Shown: one piece after another, positions 8,559 through 18,604 of the stretch
How positions within the stretch are numbered: the first letter of the stretch is position 1
How the letters are laid out: the number at the start of each line of letters is the position of its first letter
Assembly: GCA_003224085.1 (NCBI GenBank)
Contig: QHYK01000115.1
Coordinates: forward strand, 1 to 64,000
Direction: 5' to 3'
Source of the DNA: Acidobacteriota bacterium
GTDB taxonomy: Bacteria; Acidobacteriota; Terriglobia; Acidiferrales; UBA7541
DNA: 64,000 nt
Position numbers and translations under genes: made by a program
Notes under the pieces: model-generated
Databases searched by the model: none
Seen by the model: the letters and a program-made list of their open reading frames with translations, nothing else
What the model was told of the DNA's origin: nothing

Positions 8559-11500
8559 ATGGCGTCCGCAGAACATGGTTCCCACCAGCCTGTCCGCTCA
8601 ACCGATCCGCAGCCGGATGGCACATTGGCGAAAGACCTCGCCAGTGACGATATTCTCGAAATATTGAGAATGATTCTCGCAGGCGCGTCTTTGAAGGAAG
8701 TGCTGACGAGCGTGGTGCGGGTTGTTGAATCTCATCGTGAAGGAATGCTCTGCTCGGTTTGGCTTCTTGATCAAGACCGTGTACACATGCGGGCTATCGC
8801 AGCGCCAACTCTCCCCGAATCCTACGTTGCAGCACTTGACGGATTTGTTGTTGGCCCACAGGGCGGATCGTGTGGCGCAGCGGTAAACCAGCGCAAGCCT
8901 GTTTTCGTCAGCGACGTTCTGACGGACCCAATCCTTGAACAGGTGCGCGACATAATCGCAGCACATGGCATTCGCGCCTGCTGGTCTGCACCAATCATAT
9001 CTCACCAAGGTGAAATTCTTGGAACCTTGGCGTTTTACTTCCGATCAGTGCGAAGCCCAAGTCCAAGAGATATCCACCTAATCGAAAACGCAACTAGCAT
9101 CGCTGGAATCGCGATAGAGCAGAAAAAAGCAGAGGAGAATCTACGGCGCAGCGAATGGTCTCTGCTTGAGGCTCAGAGACTAGGCCATTCGGGGAGTTGG
9201 AGTCTAGATGTTTCATCCGGGATTGTAACGACTTCGCCGGAAATGCTCCGGTCATTTGACGTCAAACCGGGTGACGACTGTTCAAGCCCTGACTTTTGGT
9301 TTAACAGGATTCATCCTGAGGATCGGAAGCGGATTCGGGATCTCTTTGAGAGATGCGTCATGGAGAAAACTGATTACGAAGCGCACTACCGCCTTCTTCT
9401 TCCCGACGGAGCCATCAAATACCAACATTCTATCGGACGTCCTATCGTGAACGAGAAGGGCGACCTCGTGGAATTTGTTGGGACCGCAATAGATGTCACC
9501 GAACAGGCGCAGGCCGAAGAGAAGCTGCGACGCAGTGAAGCAGATCTCCTTGAAGGCCAAAGGCTAACTCACACGCTCACTTGGAGATATGATGTTTCAT
9601 CGCGGAGAGTCACAAATACACCGGAAGCGAACCGAATATATGGCTTCAAAGGGGATGAGGACACCTCGGATCCTGAACTCTACTTCGAGATGATTCATCC
9701 CGATGACCGGAAGCGCGTTCGGGAGCTTTTTGAAAGATGCACAGTTCTGAAAATCAATTATGAGGCGGATTACGCCATCATTCTTCCGGACGGAAATATC
9801 AAGCACATTCATGCTACTGGCCACCCGGTTTTGAACGAATCAGGCGACCTCGTCGAGTGGGTCGGGACCACGATGGATGTCACCGAACAGGCGCAGGCCA
9901 GGATTGAATTGGAGAAAGCTTTTGAAGAGATTAAGCAGCGAACGGAAGCTGCCCGCCGGAGCGAGAGAGAACTTCGCGACGTGGTCAATACGGTTCCGGC
10001 GCATGTCTGGAGCACTTCGCCCGACGGTCAGGTTGATTTCGTTAATGATCGTTGGTTGCAATTCACAGGTTTAGCTTTGGACGAGGTATTCGGGTGGAAG
10101 TGGGAAACGGTTCTTCATCCCGATGACCGGACGAGGGTCGTCGCCGATTGGCACACAGCCCTTAAGAACGGGCAAGCCATGGAGAGTGAAGCGCGGGTTC
10201 GGCGGGCAGACGGAGAATATTGCTGGTGGTTTATTCGCAATGTACCGCTGTGCGATGAAGCCGGAAAGCTCGTCAGATGGTATGGAACCGCTATCGACAT
10301 CGAAGATCGCAAACGTGCCGAAGAGGCTCTACAGCGGAGTGAGGGTTACTTAGCCGAAGCACAGAAATTGACCCACACAGGCAGTTGGGCGGTGCGGGTT
10401 CCTCAGATGGAAAACGCGCAGCGTGAGGCCGGTCAAGAGCTTGCCGTGATCCCAAGGGTCGGCTGGAACGCTTCTTATTGGTCAAAAGAGATGTACCGGA
10501 TCTTCGGCCTCGATCCTGGCCCCACGCCACCATCCCCCCTGGAGGTAGCCCGGCGGCTGCACCCGGAGGACGCGCGTTATTACACACCTGTGGTCGAGCA
10601 GGCCGTTCGGGACAGGACCGACTTTGAGGCCGACTATAGGCTTCTTCTGCCAAACGGCCCTGCCAAGTACATTCATGTGCTTGGACACCCGGTAGTGAAT
10701 GCTTCCGGTGATGTCACTGAATTATTCGGTACGGCGATGGATGTGACAGAACGCAAACGTGCCGAAGATGTCCTCCGCGCGAGCGAAGCATCCTTGCTCG
10801 AGGCCCAACGGCTAACCCGCACCTGCAGTTGGAGACACGAGGTCTTATCAGGGAAGGTGACAGTCTCCGCGGAAGGGTTTGCAATGTTTGGGATTGAACC
10901 CGAAGATGACGCATCGTCGGTTGATTTCTATCACAGTAGGAAGCATCCCAAAGATCGGCCCGAGGCCGAACAAGCTTACGCGGCGGCTTTGCTTAGAAAA
11001 ACTGAGTTTGAGGGAGATTTTCGGATTGTTCTTCCAGACGGAACGATGAAAAACATCCGCAGTATCGGCCATCCCATCCTGGACGAACGCGGCGACGTCG
11101 TGGAGTTTGTCGGGGCATCAATCGATGTCACCGAACACCACCGCGCGCGAGCCGACCTGGAGAAGGCGTTTGAAGAGATTAAACGCCTGAAAGACCGTCT
11201 TCATGACGAGAATCTAGCTCTCAGGGAGCAAATTGATCAGGTCTTCATGTTTGAGGAGATTGTGGGCTCTTCACCGGCCCTGCAAACCGTGCTCTCCAGT
11301 ATCGTGAAAGTGGCCCCCACCGATTCCACGGTGCTGATCACGGGCGAAACCGGCACCGGAAAAGAATTGATTGCTCGCGCCATACACAAGCACTCGCAAC
11401 GTTCCGGCCAGGCGTTCATCAGCGTAAACTGTGCGTCGATTCCTTCCTCTTTGATCGCGTCGGAGCTGTTTGGCCACGAGAAAGGCGCTTTCACTGGCGC

Positions 11501-12206
11501 GGTGCAGCGGCGCCAGGGCCGCTTTGAGCTGGCACATTCCGGTACGATTTTTCTAGACGAGGTAGGCGATCTTCCCGCAGAGACCCAGATTGCGTTGCTG
11601 CGAGTGCTTCAGGAGCGGCAGTTCGAACGAGTGGGAGGTAACCGAATTATTCCCACCGACGTTCGGGTCATAGCCGCAACCAACCGTGATTTAACGGCGG
11701 CCATTGCCGCGGGAACGTTTCGAGCCGACTTGTTTTACCGGCTTAACGTTTTCCCGATTGAGGTGCCTCCTCTGCGCAAGCGGAGAGAGGACATTCCGAT
11801 GTTGGTCGAGTACTTCGTTAAACGCTACGCAGAGAAAGCCGGGAAGCAAATTCGCAAAATCGACAGGAATACGCTGGAACAGTGCCAGTCGTATCCTTGG
11901 CCGGGAAATATCCGTGAGCTGCAAAACATCGTCGAGAGATCGGTGATCCTGAGCGGCGGCGACACTTTTTGGATCGAAAAGGCTTGGCTGGCCAGCCAGC
12001 AGGCAGCTCGGCAAGAGTTGCCAGGCCCTTTGCCAGACACTCTCCAGAAACAGGAGAGAAAAATTATTGAAACGGCCTTAGCTGAAAGCAAAGGGAAAGT
12101 CGCCGGCCCAGAAGGTGCGGCAGCGAAACTCGGAATTCCCCGATCGACGCTGGACACGAAAATTAAGCAGCTGGGGATCAAGAAACACAGGTTTATCTCT
12201 AAGTAG
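8559..12206 (+). CDS. GAF/PAS sigma-54-dependent activator (bacterial enhancer-binding protein)
   Basis: The product from ATG 8559 is about 1215 residues. It has a GAF domain (about 25-185), five PAS/PAC units (about 200-310, 325-440, 465-585, 600-735, 742-865), a short coiled coil, an AAA+ sigma-54 interaction domain (about 897-1130) and a Fis-type helix-turn-helix (about 1180-1212). Walker A is GETGTGKE near residue 929, and the sigma-54-contacting GAFTGA loop is intact near 976. No receiver domain or histidine kinase is present, so it probably senses small molecules or redox state directly. It has a shorter paralogue at 12722. The three sigma-54 promoters at 14.8-23.1 kb are the likely targets of one or both. 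Confidence 0.9.
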   Translation: MASAEHGSHQPVRSTDPQPDGTLAKDLASDDILEILRMILAGASLKEVLTSVVRVVESHREGMLCSVWLLDQDRVHMRAIAAPTLPESYVAALDGFVVGPQGGSCGAAVNQRKPVFVSDVLTDPILEQVRDIIAAHGIRACWSAPIISHQGEILGTLAFYFRSVRSPSPRDIHLIENATSIAGIAIEQKKAEENLRRSEWSLLEAQRLGHSGSWSLDVSSGIVTTSPEMLRSFDVKPGDDCSSPDFWFNRIHPEDRKRIRDLFERCVMEKTDYEAHYRLLLPDGAIKYQHSIGRPIVNEKGDLVEFVGTAIDVTEQAQAEEKLRRSEADLLEGQRLTHTLTWRYDVSSRRVTNTPEANRIYGFKGDEDTSDPELYFEMIHPDDRKRVRELFERCTVLKINYEADYAIILPDGNIKHIHATGHPVLNESGDLVEWVGTTMDVTEQAQARIELEKAFEEIKQRTEAARRSERELRDVVNTVPAHVWSTSPDGQVDFVNDRWLQFTGLALDEVFGWKWETVLHPDDRTRVVADWHTALKNGQAMESEARVRRADGEYCWWFIRNVPLCDEAGKLVRWYGTAIDIEDRKRAEEALQRSEGYLAEAQKLTHTGSWAVRVPQMENAQREAGQELAVIPRVGWNASYWSKEMYRIFGLDPGPTPPSPLEVARRLHPEDARYYTPVVEQAVRDRTDFEADYRLLLPNGPAKYIHVLGHPVVNASGDVTELFGTAMDVTERKRAEDVLRASEASLLEAQRLTRTCSWRHEVLSGKVTVSAEGFAMFGIEPEDDASSVDFYHSRKHPKDRPEAEQAYAAALLRKTEFEGDFRIVLPDGTMKNIRSIGHPILDERGDVVEFVGASIDVTEHHRARADLEKAFEEIKRLKDRLHDENLALREQIDQVFMFEEIVGSSPALQTVLSSIVKVAPTDSTVLITGETGTGKELIARAIHKHSQRSGQAFISVNCASIPSSLIASELFGHEKGAFTGAVQRRQGRFELAHSGTIFLDEVGDLPAETQIALLRVLQERQFERVGGNRIIPTDVRVIAATNRDLTAAIAAGTFRADLFYRLNVFPIEVPPLRKRREDIPMLVEYFVKRYAEKAGKQIRKIDRNTLEQCQSYPWPGNIRELQNIVERSVILSGGDTFWIEKAWLASQQAARQELPGPLPDTLQKQERKIIETALAESKGKVAGPEGAAAKLGIPRSTLDTKIKQLGIKKHRFISK

Positions 12207-12400
12207 TAGTAAGTCCCTCCTTTTAATTCCCGGGAATCCGGCACTTGCCGGAATTTCGTCATCCTGCGGTTGTGTCTAGTTCCCATGTTTTCAATGTGTT
12301 GTATGTGGCCTCGGTATTGCACTTCCGCTTGCGCCAGCGACCGTGATGGCGGCAATGCAGAGCATCGCGACCACTGAGACTTGGGCCAAACACACAACTG

Positions 12401-12658
12401 ATGACCTTGAGGATCGAGAGATCAGCGCGGCAGGGATTCACGGTTTTTACCCTAAGCGGGCGTATGAAGGCGGAGCAGGTCCCGGAGCTGAAGGAGCTTT
12501 TCGATACGGACTACCGAAGCATCATTCTCGACTTGCAAGAGATGAGGCTGGCGGATCGCGACGCAGTGAAGTTCCTAAGGAGTTGCGAGAGGGACGGGAT
12601 GACGCTTGAGAACTGCCCGGCGTACGTCCGCGAGTGGATGGACAGAGAAGAAGATTGA
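12401..12658 (+). CDS. STAS-like (anti-sigma-factor antagonist type) small protein
   Basis: The 85-residue product resembles a STAS domain: a strand-turn-strand opening (FTVFTLSGRMKAEQVPELKELF), a central strand and loop (SIILDLQEMRLADRDAVKFL), and a final helix. STAS proteins relay signals by binding partner proteins. The usual phosphorylated Ser/Thr after the DL(x)G-like turn is not obvious here. The gene sits between the two activators and may modulate one of them; that is an inference from position. Confidence 0.65.
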   Translation: MTLRIERSARQGFTVFTLSGRMKAEQVPELKELFDTDYRSIILDLQEMRLADRDAVKFLRSCERDGMTLENCPAYVREWMDREED

Positions 12659-12721
12659 GGGAACGACGACCTGGCACTGCGGCGGCTCAGGTTTGAAGAA
12701 AGAAGTCCATTGTGGTGAGCG

Positions 12722-14737
12722 ATGTCAGTCGGTGCGGCTCTGGCTCCAGTCCTGTCGCTCAATTCGGCGTTCGCCTCTGAAAGCGATTCCAGCGGGCGGG
12801 AGGCCAGCTCAGGGGCCAAGTTCGTTCAGATGGACCCAAACGTGAGCTTTGACAAGCAGATCGCAAACAACGTTGCGCCCGTAGTCCTCCTCAGGGCATC
12901 CCTGCGGCATGGCTTCGAAGAACCCGGAGTACAGGACATTCGCCTTGTCGTCGACACCATCCCTACGTTGGCATGGTCTGCTGGTCCAGACGGCTCCGCA
13001 GACTTCTTCAATCAGCGCTGGCTGGACTATACGGGTCTATCTGCGAAGCAAGCTCTGGGCTCGGGATGGGAGGTTGCGATTCATCCAGACGACCTGCCAC
13101 GAATTCTGGAAACATTCCGGGAAGCTTTGAATTCTGTAAAGCCGTTCGAGGTGGAGGGCCGCTTCCGCCGCTTCGACGGCGAATTTCGCTGGTTTCTCTT
13201 TCGCGGCGGTCCTCTGCGCGACCGATCGGGGAAAGTGGCGAAGTGGTACGGAACAAATACCGATCTTGAGGAGCGGAAGCGTGCTGAAGATGCCCTCCGC
13301 TCGAGCGAAGCATCCTTGCTCGAAGCCCAACGGCTAACCCGCAGCTGCAGTTGGAAACACGAGATTTTATCAGGGAAGGTGACAATCTCCCCGGAAGGGC
13401 TTCCAATGTACGGCATTGTACCCGAAGATGACGCATCGACGGCTGATTTCTATTTCAGGAGGATGCATCCCGAAGATCGGCCCGGGGTCGAACAAGCTTA
13501 CGCGGAGGCTCTGCTTAGAAAAACTGATTTTGAGGCAGATTTTCGGATTGTTCATCCAGACGGAACGATCAAAAACACCCGCAGTATCGGCCATCCCATC
13601 TTGGACGAGCGCGGCGACGTCGTGGAATTTGTCGGGGCATCAATCGATGTCACCGAACACCACCGCGAGCGAGCCGAGCTGGAGAAGGCGCTTGAAGAGA
13701 TTAAGCGTCTGAGAGATCAACTGCACAACGAAAACGTAGTGCTCAGGGAGCAGATCGACCAAGCGTTCATGTTCGAAGAGATCGTCGGCACCTCGTCGGC
13801 GTTGCAGGGAGTGCTTTCTCGGCTAATGAAAGTTGCTCCCACCGATTCGAGCGTTTTTGTTAGTGGAGAGACTGGAACTGGTAAGGAACTGGTCGCCCGC
13901 GCCATCCATAAGCGATCTCGTCGGTCGCAACGCGCCTTCGTGAGCGTGAACTGCGCAGCTCTTGCCCCATCGCTGATTTCTTCCGAACTCTTTGGCCACG
14001 AAAAAGGCGCGTTCACGGGGGCGATGCAGCGCCGCCTAGGTCGATTTGAACTGGCGAACGGAGGAACCATTTTCCTCGACGAAATCGCGGAGCTGCCGCT
14101 GGACACTCAGGTTGCACTCCTGAGGGTGTTGCAAGAACGTGAATTCGAACGCGTCGGCGGCACGCAACCCGTTAAGATCGATGTCCGCGTAATAGCGGCA
14201 ACTAATCGCGATCTGGAAGCCGCCGTTGCAGACGGGACATTTCGCCCGGACCTCTACTACAGGCTGAACGTATTCCCGATCCAGGTTCCCCCGCTTCGCG
14301 AACGGCAAGACGACGTTCTGATCCTGCTGGAATACTTTGTCCATCGTTTTGCCCAAAAGATGGGCAAGCAGTTTGGAAAGATCGATAAGCGAACGGTCGA
14401 GCTATTTCGGTCCTACCCCTGGCCGGGCAATATTCGCGAACTGCAAAATGTTGTTGAGAGGTCGGTCATTGTGAGTTCTGATGAGGTGTTTTGCGTGGAT
14501 GCAGCCTGGTTGTCCAGGGATTCCCGTCGAGTCAGCTTGCCGCAACACCCTGAGCCCGCAGACGCCGATGAGGACGCCAGTCGTGAACGGCAGATCGTTG
14601 AGGACGCACTCGCGAGAAGTCGAGGGCGAGTGTCTGGCCCGAGCGGGGCCGCGGCGAGGCTCCGAGTACCACCTTCGACCTTGGAGCACCGCATTAAGAA
14701 ATTAAGGATTCGTAAAAGCCACTTCAAACTCAGCTAG
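12722..14737 (+). CDS. PAS-containing sigma-54-dependent activator (second paralogue)
   Basis: The 671-residue product carries two PAS/PAC domains (about 70-190 and 197-320), a coiled-coil linker, an AAA+ domain (about 350-590) with Walker A GETGTGKE near 382 and GAFTGA near 429, and a C-terminal Fis-type helix-turn-helix. From the second PAS onward it is very similar to the last part of the activator at 8559, so the pair arose by duplication with loss or gain of sensor domains. Its 3' end (from 14706) is copied twice downstream as part of a promoter cassette, which ties it to that regulon. There is no obvious receiver domain. Confidence 0.9.
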   Translation: MSVGAALAPVLSLNSAFASESDSSGREASSGAKFVQMDPNVSFDKQIANNVAPVVLLRASLRHGFEEPGVQDIRLVVDTIPTLAWSAGPDGSADFFNQRWLDYTGLSAKQALGSGWEVAIHPDDLPRILETFREALNSVKPFEVEGRFRRFDGEFRWFLFRGGPLRDRSGKVAKWYGTNTDLEERKRAEDALRSSEASLLEAQRLTRSCSWKHEILSGKVTISPEGLPMYGIVPEDDASTADFYFRRMHPEDRPGVEQAYAEALLRKTDFEADFRIVHPDGTIKNTRSIGHPILDERGDVVEFVGASIDVTEHHRERAELEKALEEIKRLRDQLHNENVVLREQIDQAFMFEEIVGTSSALQGVLSRLMKVAPTDSSVFVSGETGTGKELVARAIHKRSRRSQRAFVSVNCAALAPSLISSELFGHEKGAFTGAMQRRLGRFELANGGTIFLDEIAELPLDTQVALLRVLQEREFERVGGTQPVKIDVRVIAATNRDLEAAVADGTFRPDLYYRLNVFPIQVPPLRERQDDVLILLEYFVHRFAQKMGKQFGKIDKRTVELFRSYPWPGNIRELQNVVERSVIVSSDEVFCVDAAWLSRDSRRVSLPQHPEPADADEDASRERQIVEDALARSRGRVSGPSGAAARLRVPPSTLEHRIKKLRIRKSHFKLS

Positions 14738-14753
14738 GCCTTTTTCCGAGGAC

Positions 14754-14785
14754 TGGTGAAATCGCAATTTTCGCCAATTTCACCA
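14754..14785. promoter_or_regulatory. Inverted repeat, probable activator-binding site (copy 1)
   Basis: TGGTGAAAT and ATTTCACCA form perfect 9-bp arms around a 14-bp spacer. The centre is about 95 bp upstream of the predicted sigma-54 transcription start, the usual place for an enhancer-binding protein. The arms are conserved in all three cassettes while the spacer varies in copy 3. Confidence 0.65.
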
Positions 14786-14838
14786 AATCCACAAGCAGCT
14801 TTCCGGCCTTCTCTTCTTCCTTTTCAATCTCTTGCGGA

Positions 14839-14854
14839 TGGTCCGCCTCTTGCA
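14839..14854 (+). promoter_or_regulatory. Sigma-54 (-24/-12) promoter, copy 1
   Basis: TGGTCCGCCTCTTGCA fits the sigma-54 consensus TGGCACG-N4-TTGCW at 10 of 12 defined positions, with the GG and GC elements exactly 10 bp apart. Transcription would start near 14865, about 75 nt before the isochorismatase ATG. The same 16 bases occur at 20889 and 23040. Confidence 0.75.
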
Positions 14855-14939
14855 CCTGGAGTTGCTGAGAGACGTTACGTACCGTCTCGAAACCGACGAC
14901 TCAATCATGTTCTCGGATTTCAGAAAGGTGTCATCAACA

Positions 14940-15557
14940 ATGGAACGATTAACGAGAGATAACTCAGCAGTATGCCTGATTGACCATCAGGTCGGCCTAT
15001 TGCTTGGAGTCCGTGATATCACGATCAACGAATTGAAACACAACGTGGTCGGTCTCGCCAAGGCGGCGAAAATTCTTGGGATGCCAATCATCGCGTCTAC
15101 CACAGCCAAAGATGTCTTGTGGGGGCCGACGTTTCCTGAGCTCGTTGCTGTCCTAGATACAAAAAAGTATCCCATTATTGAGCGAATGACGATGAACGCA
15201 TGGGATGACCCGGATTTCGTAAAGGCGGTTAAAGCTACGGGCCGGACGCATCTCTTGTTTGCGGGCGTTACTCTTCAAGTCTGTGCGGCGCTTCCTGCTT
15301 ACTCGGCTTTGGCCGCCGGCTATAAGTCTTATGTCGTGATCGATGCATCAGGGGTGCTCAGCGCAACCAATCGCCAGGTAGGTATCGCCAGAATTCAACA
15401 GGCAGGTGTAATCCCCGTCGACTATTTCTCAATCGTGTGTGAAGTCATGGCAACCAACGCTGATCCATCCGCCAACGAGGTATATGCGGCGCTCGACCAG
15501 GACTTCTCCACCGTGATCGGACAGTTCTCTAAAGCCATGACTGGCAAAACGAAATAG
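14940..15557 (+). CDS. Isochorismatase-family cysteine hydrolase
   Basis: The 205-residue product has the Asp-Lys-Cys triad positions of the family: Asp in NSAVCLIDHQVG, Lys in STTAKDVLWG, and Cys in VTLQVCAALPAYS. Members hydrolyse amides, nicotinamide or vinyl ethers; the substrate is not evident. ATG 14940 is preferred because AAAGG precedes it and the family N-terminus starts here; the frame is open upstream through the promoter cassette. It is the first gene behind sigma-54 promoter copy 1 and probably heads an operon with the dioxygenase-like and PQQ genes. Confidence 0.85.
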   Translation: MERLTRDNSAVCLIDHQVGLLLGVRDITINELKHNVVGLAKAAKILGMPIIASTTAKDVLWGPTFPELVAVLDTKKYPIIERMTMNAWDDPDFVKAVKATGRTHLLFAGVTLQVCAALPAYSALAAGYKSYVVIDASGVLSATNRQVGIARIQQAGVIPVDYFSIVCEVMATNADPSANEVYAALDQDFSTVIGQFSKAMTGKTK

Positions 15558-15594
15558 CGAATACGTAACCGCTACAGTTCCTATGCGTCGCAGG

Positions 15595-15717
15595 GATGGT
15601 CTCTTGCCCGCTGGTCTGCAGATCGTCGGTCATCGAGGACACGACAGCGAAATCATCGAGGCTGCGATCGAGATCGAAAGGCGCAAGCAGAATCAAACAA
15701 TCTCAAGGACGACAAAG
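15595..15717 (+). pseudogene. Amidase C-terminal remnant fused ahead of the dioxygenase gene
   Basis: The translation LPAGLQIVGHRGHDSEIIEA matches the typical C-terminal end of amidase-signature enzymes (a PVGLQIVG motif followed by a helix). The rest of an amidase is absent. The fragment runs in frame, without a stop, into the dioxygenase reading frame. A deletion joining an amidase tail to the next gene would explain it. Confidence 0.6.
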
Positions 15718-16566
15718 ATGAACGAGACAAGAACAAAAGAAAACCAGACCCCGTATAGCGCATGGTTGCAGACCGAAATTCTACACACGCTTCAGCAAAC
15801 GGTGAGCAACCATCCTGGCGAGTATGCCTTCCTGATCAACGCGCAGGTCCAAGAACTCTACTGGGCGCTGATAGTAAGGGAAATGCAGGCAGCTCAGGTC
15901 TGTCTTCGCGAGGACAATCTGGTGGAGGCTCACGAAGCCTTGCTCAGAGTGGTGGATCACCACGAACCCCTGAACGCGACTTGGCGGTCTCTATCTTGGA
16001 TCACCCCGTCGGACATGATGCCGATTTTGGCGGCGGTCCGAGCTACATACGGTCGAGACACGGCTCTTCAGGGATGGACCTATCGACACATGGTCTACCT
16101 GTTCGGCATCAAGCAAGAACAGCACCTGGAGCATTTCGAGCCGCAACCACATCGATTTGAACAGCTTCAGAAGGCCCTGAACGAGCCGAGCCTGTACGAC
16201 GATGTGCTCGCCTTCTTAGCAAGGAGAGGTTTTAAAATTCCTGCGGAGGTGCTTAGGCGCGACCCGTCCAAAACCTATGCTCCCGACCCGGAGGTCGAAA
16301 AGGTGTGGGCCGCGGCCTACGAAACCGACCCTCCGGTCAAAATGCTCGGCGAGACCATGGCCGACATCGCCGAGGAATTTACAACTTGGAAGTATCGTCA
16401 TCTCATGGCGACACGTCGCACAATCGGAAATAGATCGGCGTATTTCGGTACCCCGGCTGTGTCTTGGCTGCTGCCGACGCTGGAAGACATTCCCTTTCCT
16501 GAACTCTTTTCGGCCCGCACCTTCATCGGCGACCAACCGGCAGTTTGTCCTCACGTGAAATCATAG
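15718..16566 (+). CDS. Tryptophan 2,3-dioxygenase-family protein
   Basis: The product of about 282 residues shows the family landmarks: an N-terminal QVQELYWALIVREM helix, a central LNATWRSLSWITPSDM region, and the C-terminal WKYRHLMATRRTIG (the His is the expected haem ligand) followed by FPELFSARTF. Family enzymes open an indole ring with O2 to give N-formylkynurenine. This copy differs from classical TDO in the middle, so the substrate may be another indole or aromatic. ATG 15718 is used because the upstream in-frame part is an amidase remnant. It is probably expressed from sigma-54 promoter copy 1. Confidence 0.8.
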   Translation: MNETRTKENQTPYSAWLQTEILHTLQQTVSNHPGEYAFLINAQVQELYWALIVREMQAAQVCLREDNLVEAHEALLRVVDHHEPLNATWRSLSWITPSDMMPILAAVRATYGRDTALQGWTYRHMVYLFGIKQEQHLEHFEPQPHRFEQLQKALNEPSLYDDVLAFLARRGFKIPAEVLRRDPSKTYAPDPEVEKVWAAAYETDPPVKMLGETMADIAEEFTTWKYRHLMATRRTIGNRSAYFGTPAVSWLLPTLEDIPFPELFSARTFIGDQPAVCPHVKS

Positions 16567-16594
16567 GCGTACCGGCAGAGCAAAGGAGACATTC

Positions 16595-18205
16595 ATGAAG
16601 TCAAAGTCTACTATTCTTGTCGGGCTCGCCGTTGTCCTGGGCGCGTCATACCCGATTGCGTCCCGCCAAGGTGCGGTTAACAAGCCGGACGACAGCGACT
16701 GGTTGTACGTCGAGCACGACCTGGCGGGAACCCGCTATTCGTACCTCAAGCAGATCAATATCAAGAATGTTTCGCAAATGGCCAAGGTCTGTGTCTACAC
16801 TTTCCCCGATAAAGAGCCATCACAGACCGCGCCCATCGTGTCTGCGGGCGTCATGTATTTGACGACTGCCCACTACACCGTCGCGGTGGATGGCTCTGAC
16901 TGCCACGTTGTTTGGACAAGCAAGTGGTCGCCACGCGATCACGAAGCGTTCAACACGAACCGCGGCGCAGCACTCGCTGGGGGAAAGATCATTCGCGGCA
17001 CCGGTGATGGCTTCCTGTTGGCGCTCGACGCAAAAGACGGGCACACGCTATGGACCAAGCAAATCGCTAATCCAAAAGAGGGCTACTTCATCAGTATGCC
17101 GCCCCTGGTTCATGGCGATCTGGTCTACATTGGACCGGCAGGCGCTGAGTTCGCCTCGAAAGGTTGGGTTGGGGCGTTCCGAATCAGCGATGGATCGCAA
17201 GTGTGGCGATTCAACATCGTGCCCGACGATGGCGAGCCTGGCGCAAACACCTGGGGGACAGATCCAGCAGCGCGCGAACACGGCGGCGGAAATCTCTGGA
17301 CTCCCATGACCTTTGACGAGGAGAAGAACCTGCTCTACGTCCCCGGCGGAAACGCCGCTCCCGATATTTACGACGAAGACCGGCCAGGGCCCAACCTGTA
17401 CACGAACTCGCTGATCGCTTTGGATGCCATGACCGGCCACTTGGCGTGGTACCGACAGTTCATCCAGCACGATGTGCACGACTATGATGTCACGCACGTT
17501 GGCCCAATGTTCAAAGCGAAGATCAGCGGCTCGACAAACAACGTTATCGCCAGCACCGGCAAGGACGGAATGTTACGGCTCTTGGATCGTGATTCGACTG
17601 AGATCCTGTACAGTGTTCCGTTCACCAACCGAGTCAACGCCGAAGCTCCTGTCACGACGACTCCTGTGCGGGTTTGCCCCGCAAGTCTCGGTGGGCAGGA
17701 GTGGAACGGCTCTGCATATGACATCAAACTAAACTTGCTAGTGGCTCCTGCTACTGACTGGTGTGCAGAGTTCAAGAAGGATACGGAGCGGCCGGATCCG
17801 GAGAAGGAACACACGCACGGCTGGTACTTTGGCGGTGAAACCAAGTTCGATCCATGGTCAGCCGCGCGTGGACGACTCACTGCGTTCGATGCTTCCACCG
17901 GCAAAGAGAAGTGGCGCTACGATGCCGCGAAACCGCTGGCGGCCGGTGTCACGGCGACCGAAGGCGATCTTATTTTCACCGGTGAATTGACTGGTGACCT
18001 GGTGGCGCTGGACGCTAGGACCGGCAAGGTACTGCTACGGAGCGCGCTCGGTGGCCCGGCCGGTGGCGGTGTGGTTACCTACAATGCCCGCGGCGTGCAA
18101 AACGTGGCCATCGTCTCGGGCTTTCTGGGGATATACAACTCGATCGCTCCCGAGATCGGGGGCGGAAATACCAGCGTCACAATATTCCGCCTCCCTGGGA
18201 AATGA
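16595..18205 (+). CDS. PQQ-dependent (quinoprotein) alcohol dehydrogenase-like protein
   Basis: The 536-residue product has an N-terminal secretion signal and a beta-propeller of repeated W-motif blades (VVWTSKW, LWTKQIANP, VWRFNIVP, LAWYRQF, KWRYDAAKP). The HDVHDYD segment matches the region with the catalytic Asp of quinoprotein alcohol dehydrogenases, and GGGNLWTPM is also typical. The adjacent Cys pair usual in methanol and ethanol dehydrogenases is not seen, and there is no C-terminal haem domain, so electrons must pass to a separate acceptor. It is periplasmic and preceded by an AAAGGAG site. Confidence 0.85.
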   Translation: MKSKSTILVGLAVVLGASYPIASRQGAVNKPDDSDWLYVEHDLAGTRYSYLKQINIKNVSQMAKVCVYTFPDKEPSQTAPIVSAGVMYLTTAHYTVAVDGSDCHVVWTSKWSPRDHEAFNTNRGAALAGGKIIRGTGDGFLLALDAKDGHTLWTKQIANPKEGYFISMPPLVHGDLVYIGPAGAEFASKGWVGAFRISDGSQVWRFNIVPDDGEPGANTWGTDPAAREHGGGNLWTPMTFDEEKNLLYVPGGNAAPDIYDEDRPGPNLYTNSLIALDAMTGHLAWYRQFIQHDVHDYDVTHVGPMFKAKISGSTNNVIASTGKDGMLRLLDRDSTEILYSVPFTNRVNAEAPVTTTPVRVCPASLGGQEWNGSAYDIKLNLLVAPATDWCAEFKKDTERPDPEKEHTHGWYFGGETKFDPWSAARGRLTAFDASTGKEKWRYDAAKPLAAGVTATEGDLIFTGELTGDLVALDARTGKVLLRSALGGPAGGGVVTYNARGVQNVAIVSGFLGIYNSIAPEIGGGNTSVTIFRLPGK

Positions 18206-18275
18206 GGTCTCTGGTGCTCGCAACCACCCGAACCCATTTGAAATAGCGATTCAGAATTCTAGGAGAACAAGAAAC

Positions 18276-18518
18276 GTGGCAAGTCAACTCATTCGAGACG
18301 CTGCTAAGGATCATCCACTCACGCCGAAGAACTCGGCGCTGCTGATCATCGATTATCAGCCAGTGCAGGTGAATTCGATTGCCTCCATGGATATGCAAAG
18401 GCTGATTGACAATATTGTCGGCGTCGCCAAAGCCGGCCGTGCTTTCGGCCTGCCGATCGTACACTCCACAGTCAACGTTAAGACCGGCTTGAACAAGCCG
18501 GCCATGGCGCAGGCCTGA
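18276..18518 (+). pseudogene. Isochorismatase-family hydrolase, truncated
   Basis: A GTG start behind AGGAGAACAAG opens an 80-residue product with the N-terminal half of an isochorismatase-family hydrolase (NSALLIIDYQPVQVNSI, then GRAFGLPIVHSTVNV). The frame ends after KPAMAQA. The lysine is missing or displaced and the catalytic cysteine is missing. It is a 3'-truncated remnant, different from the complete gene at 14940. Confidence 0.75.
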
Positions 18519-18604
18519 GGCGCGATGAACTACTTACGAGTGGCACTTAAGAGGCAACTGTTTGCTTGAAAGGAAGCCTCTCCTTGATGGATGTGGAGTT
18601 CGGA

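Larger units (their letters stand above)
14706..14938. repeat. Promoter cassette repeat, copy 1
   Basis: This 233-bp sequence begins in the last codons of the activator gene and ends just before the isochorismatase start. It recurs at about 20757-20989 and 22907-23141 with few changes. It contains the inverted repeat at 14754-14785 and the sigma-54 promoter at 14839-14854. Confidence 0.85.

Noticed and set aside
14832-14939. N-terminal extension of the isochorismatase through the promoter cassette
   Set aside because: It would place the sigma-54 promoter inside the gene; the family N-terminus and AAAGG site support ATG 14940.
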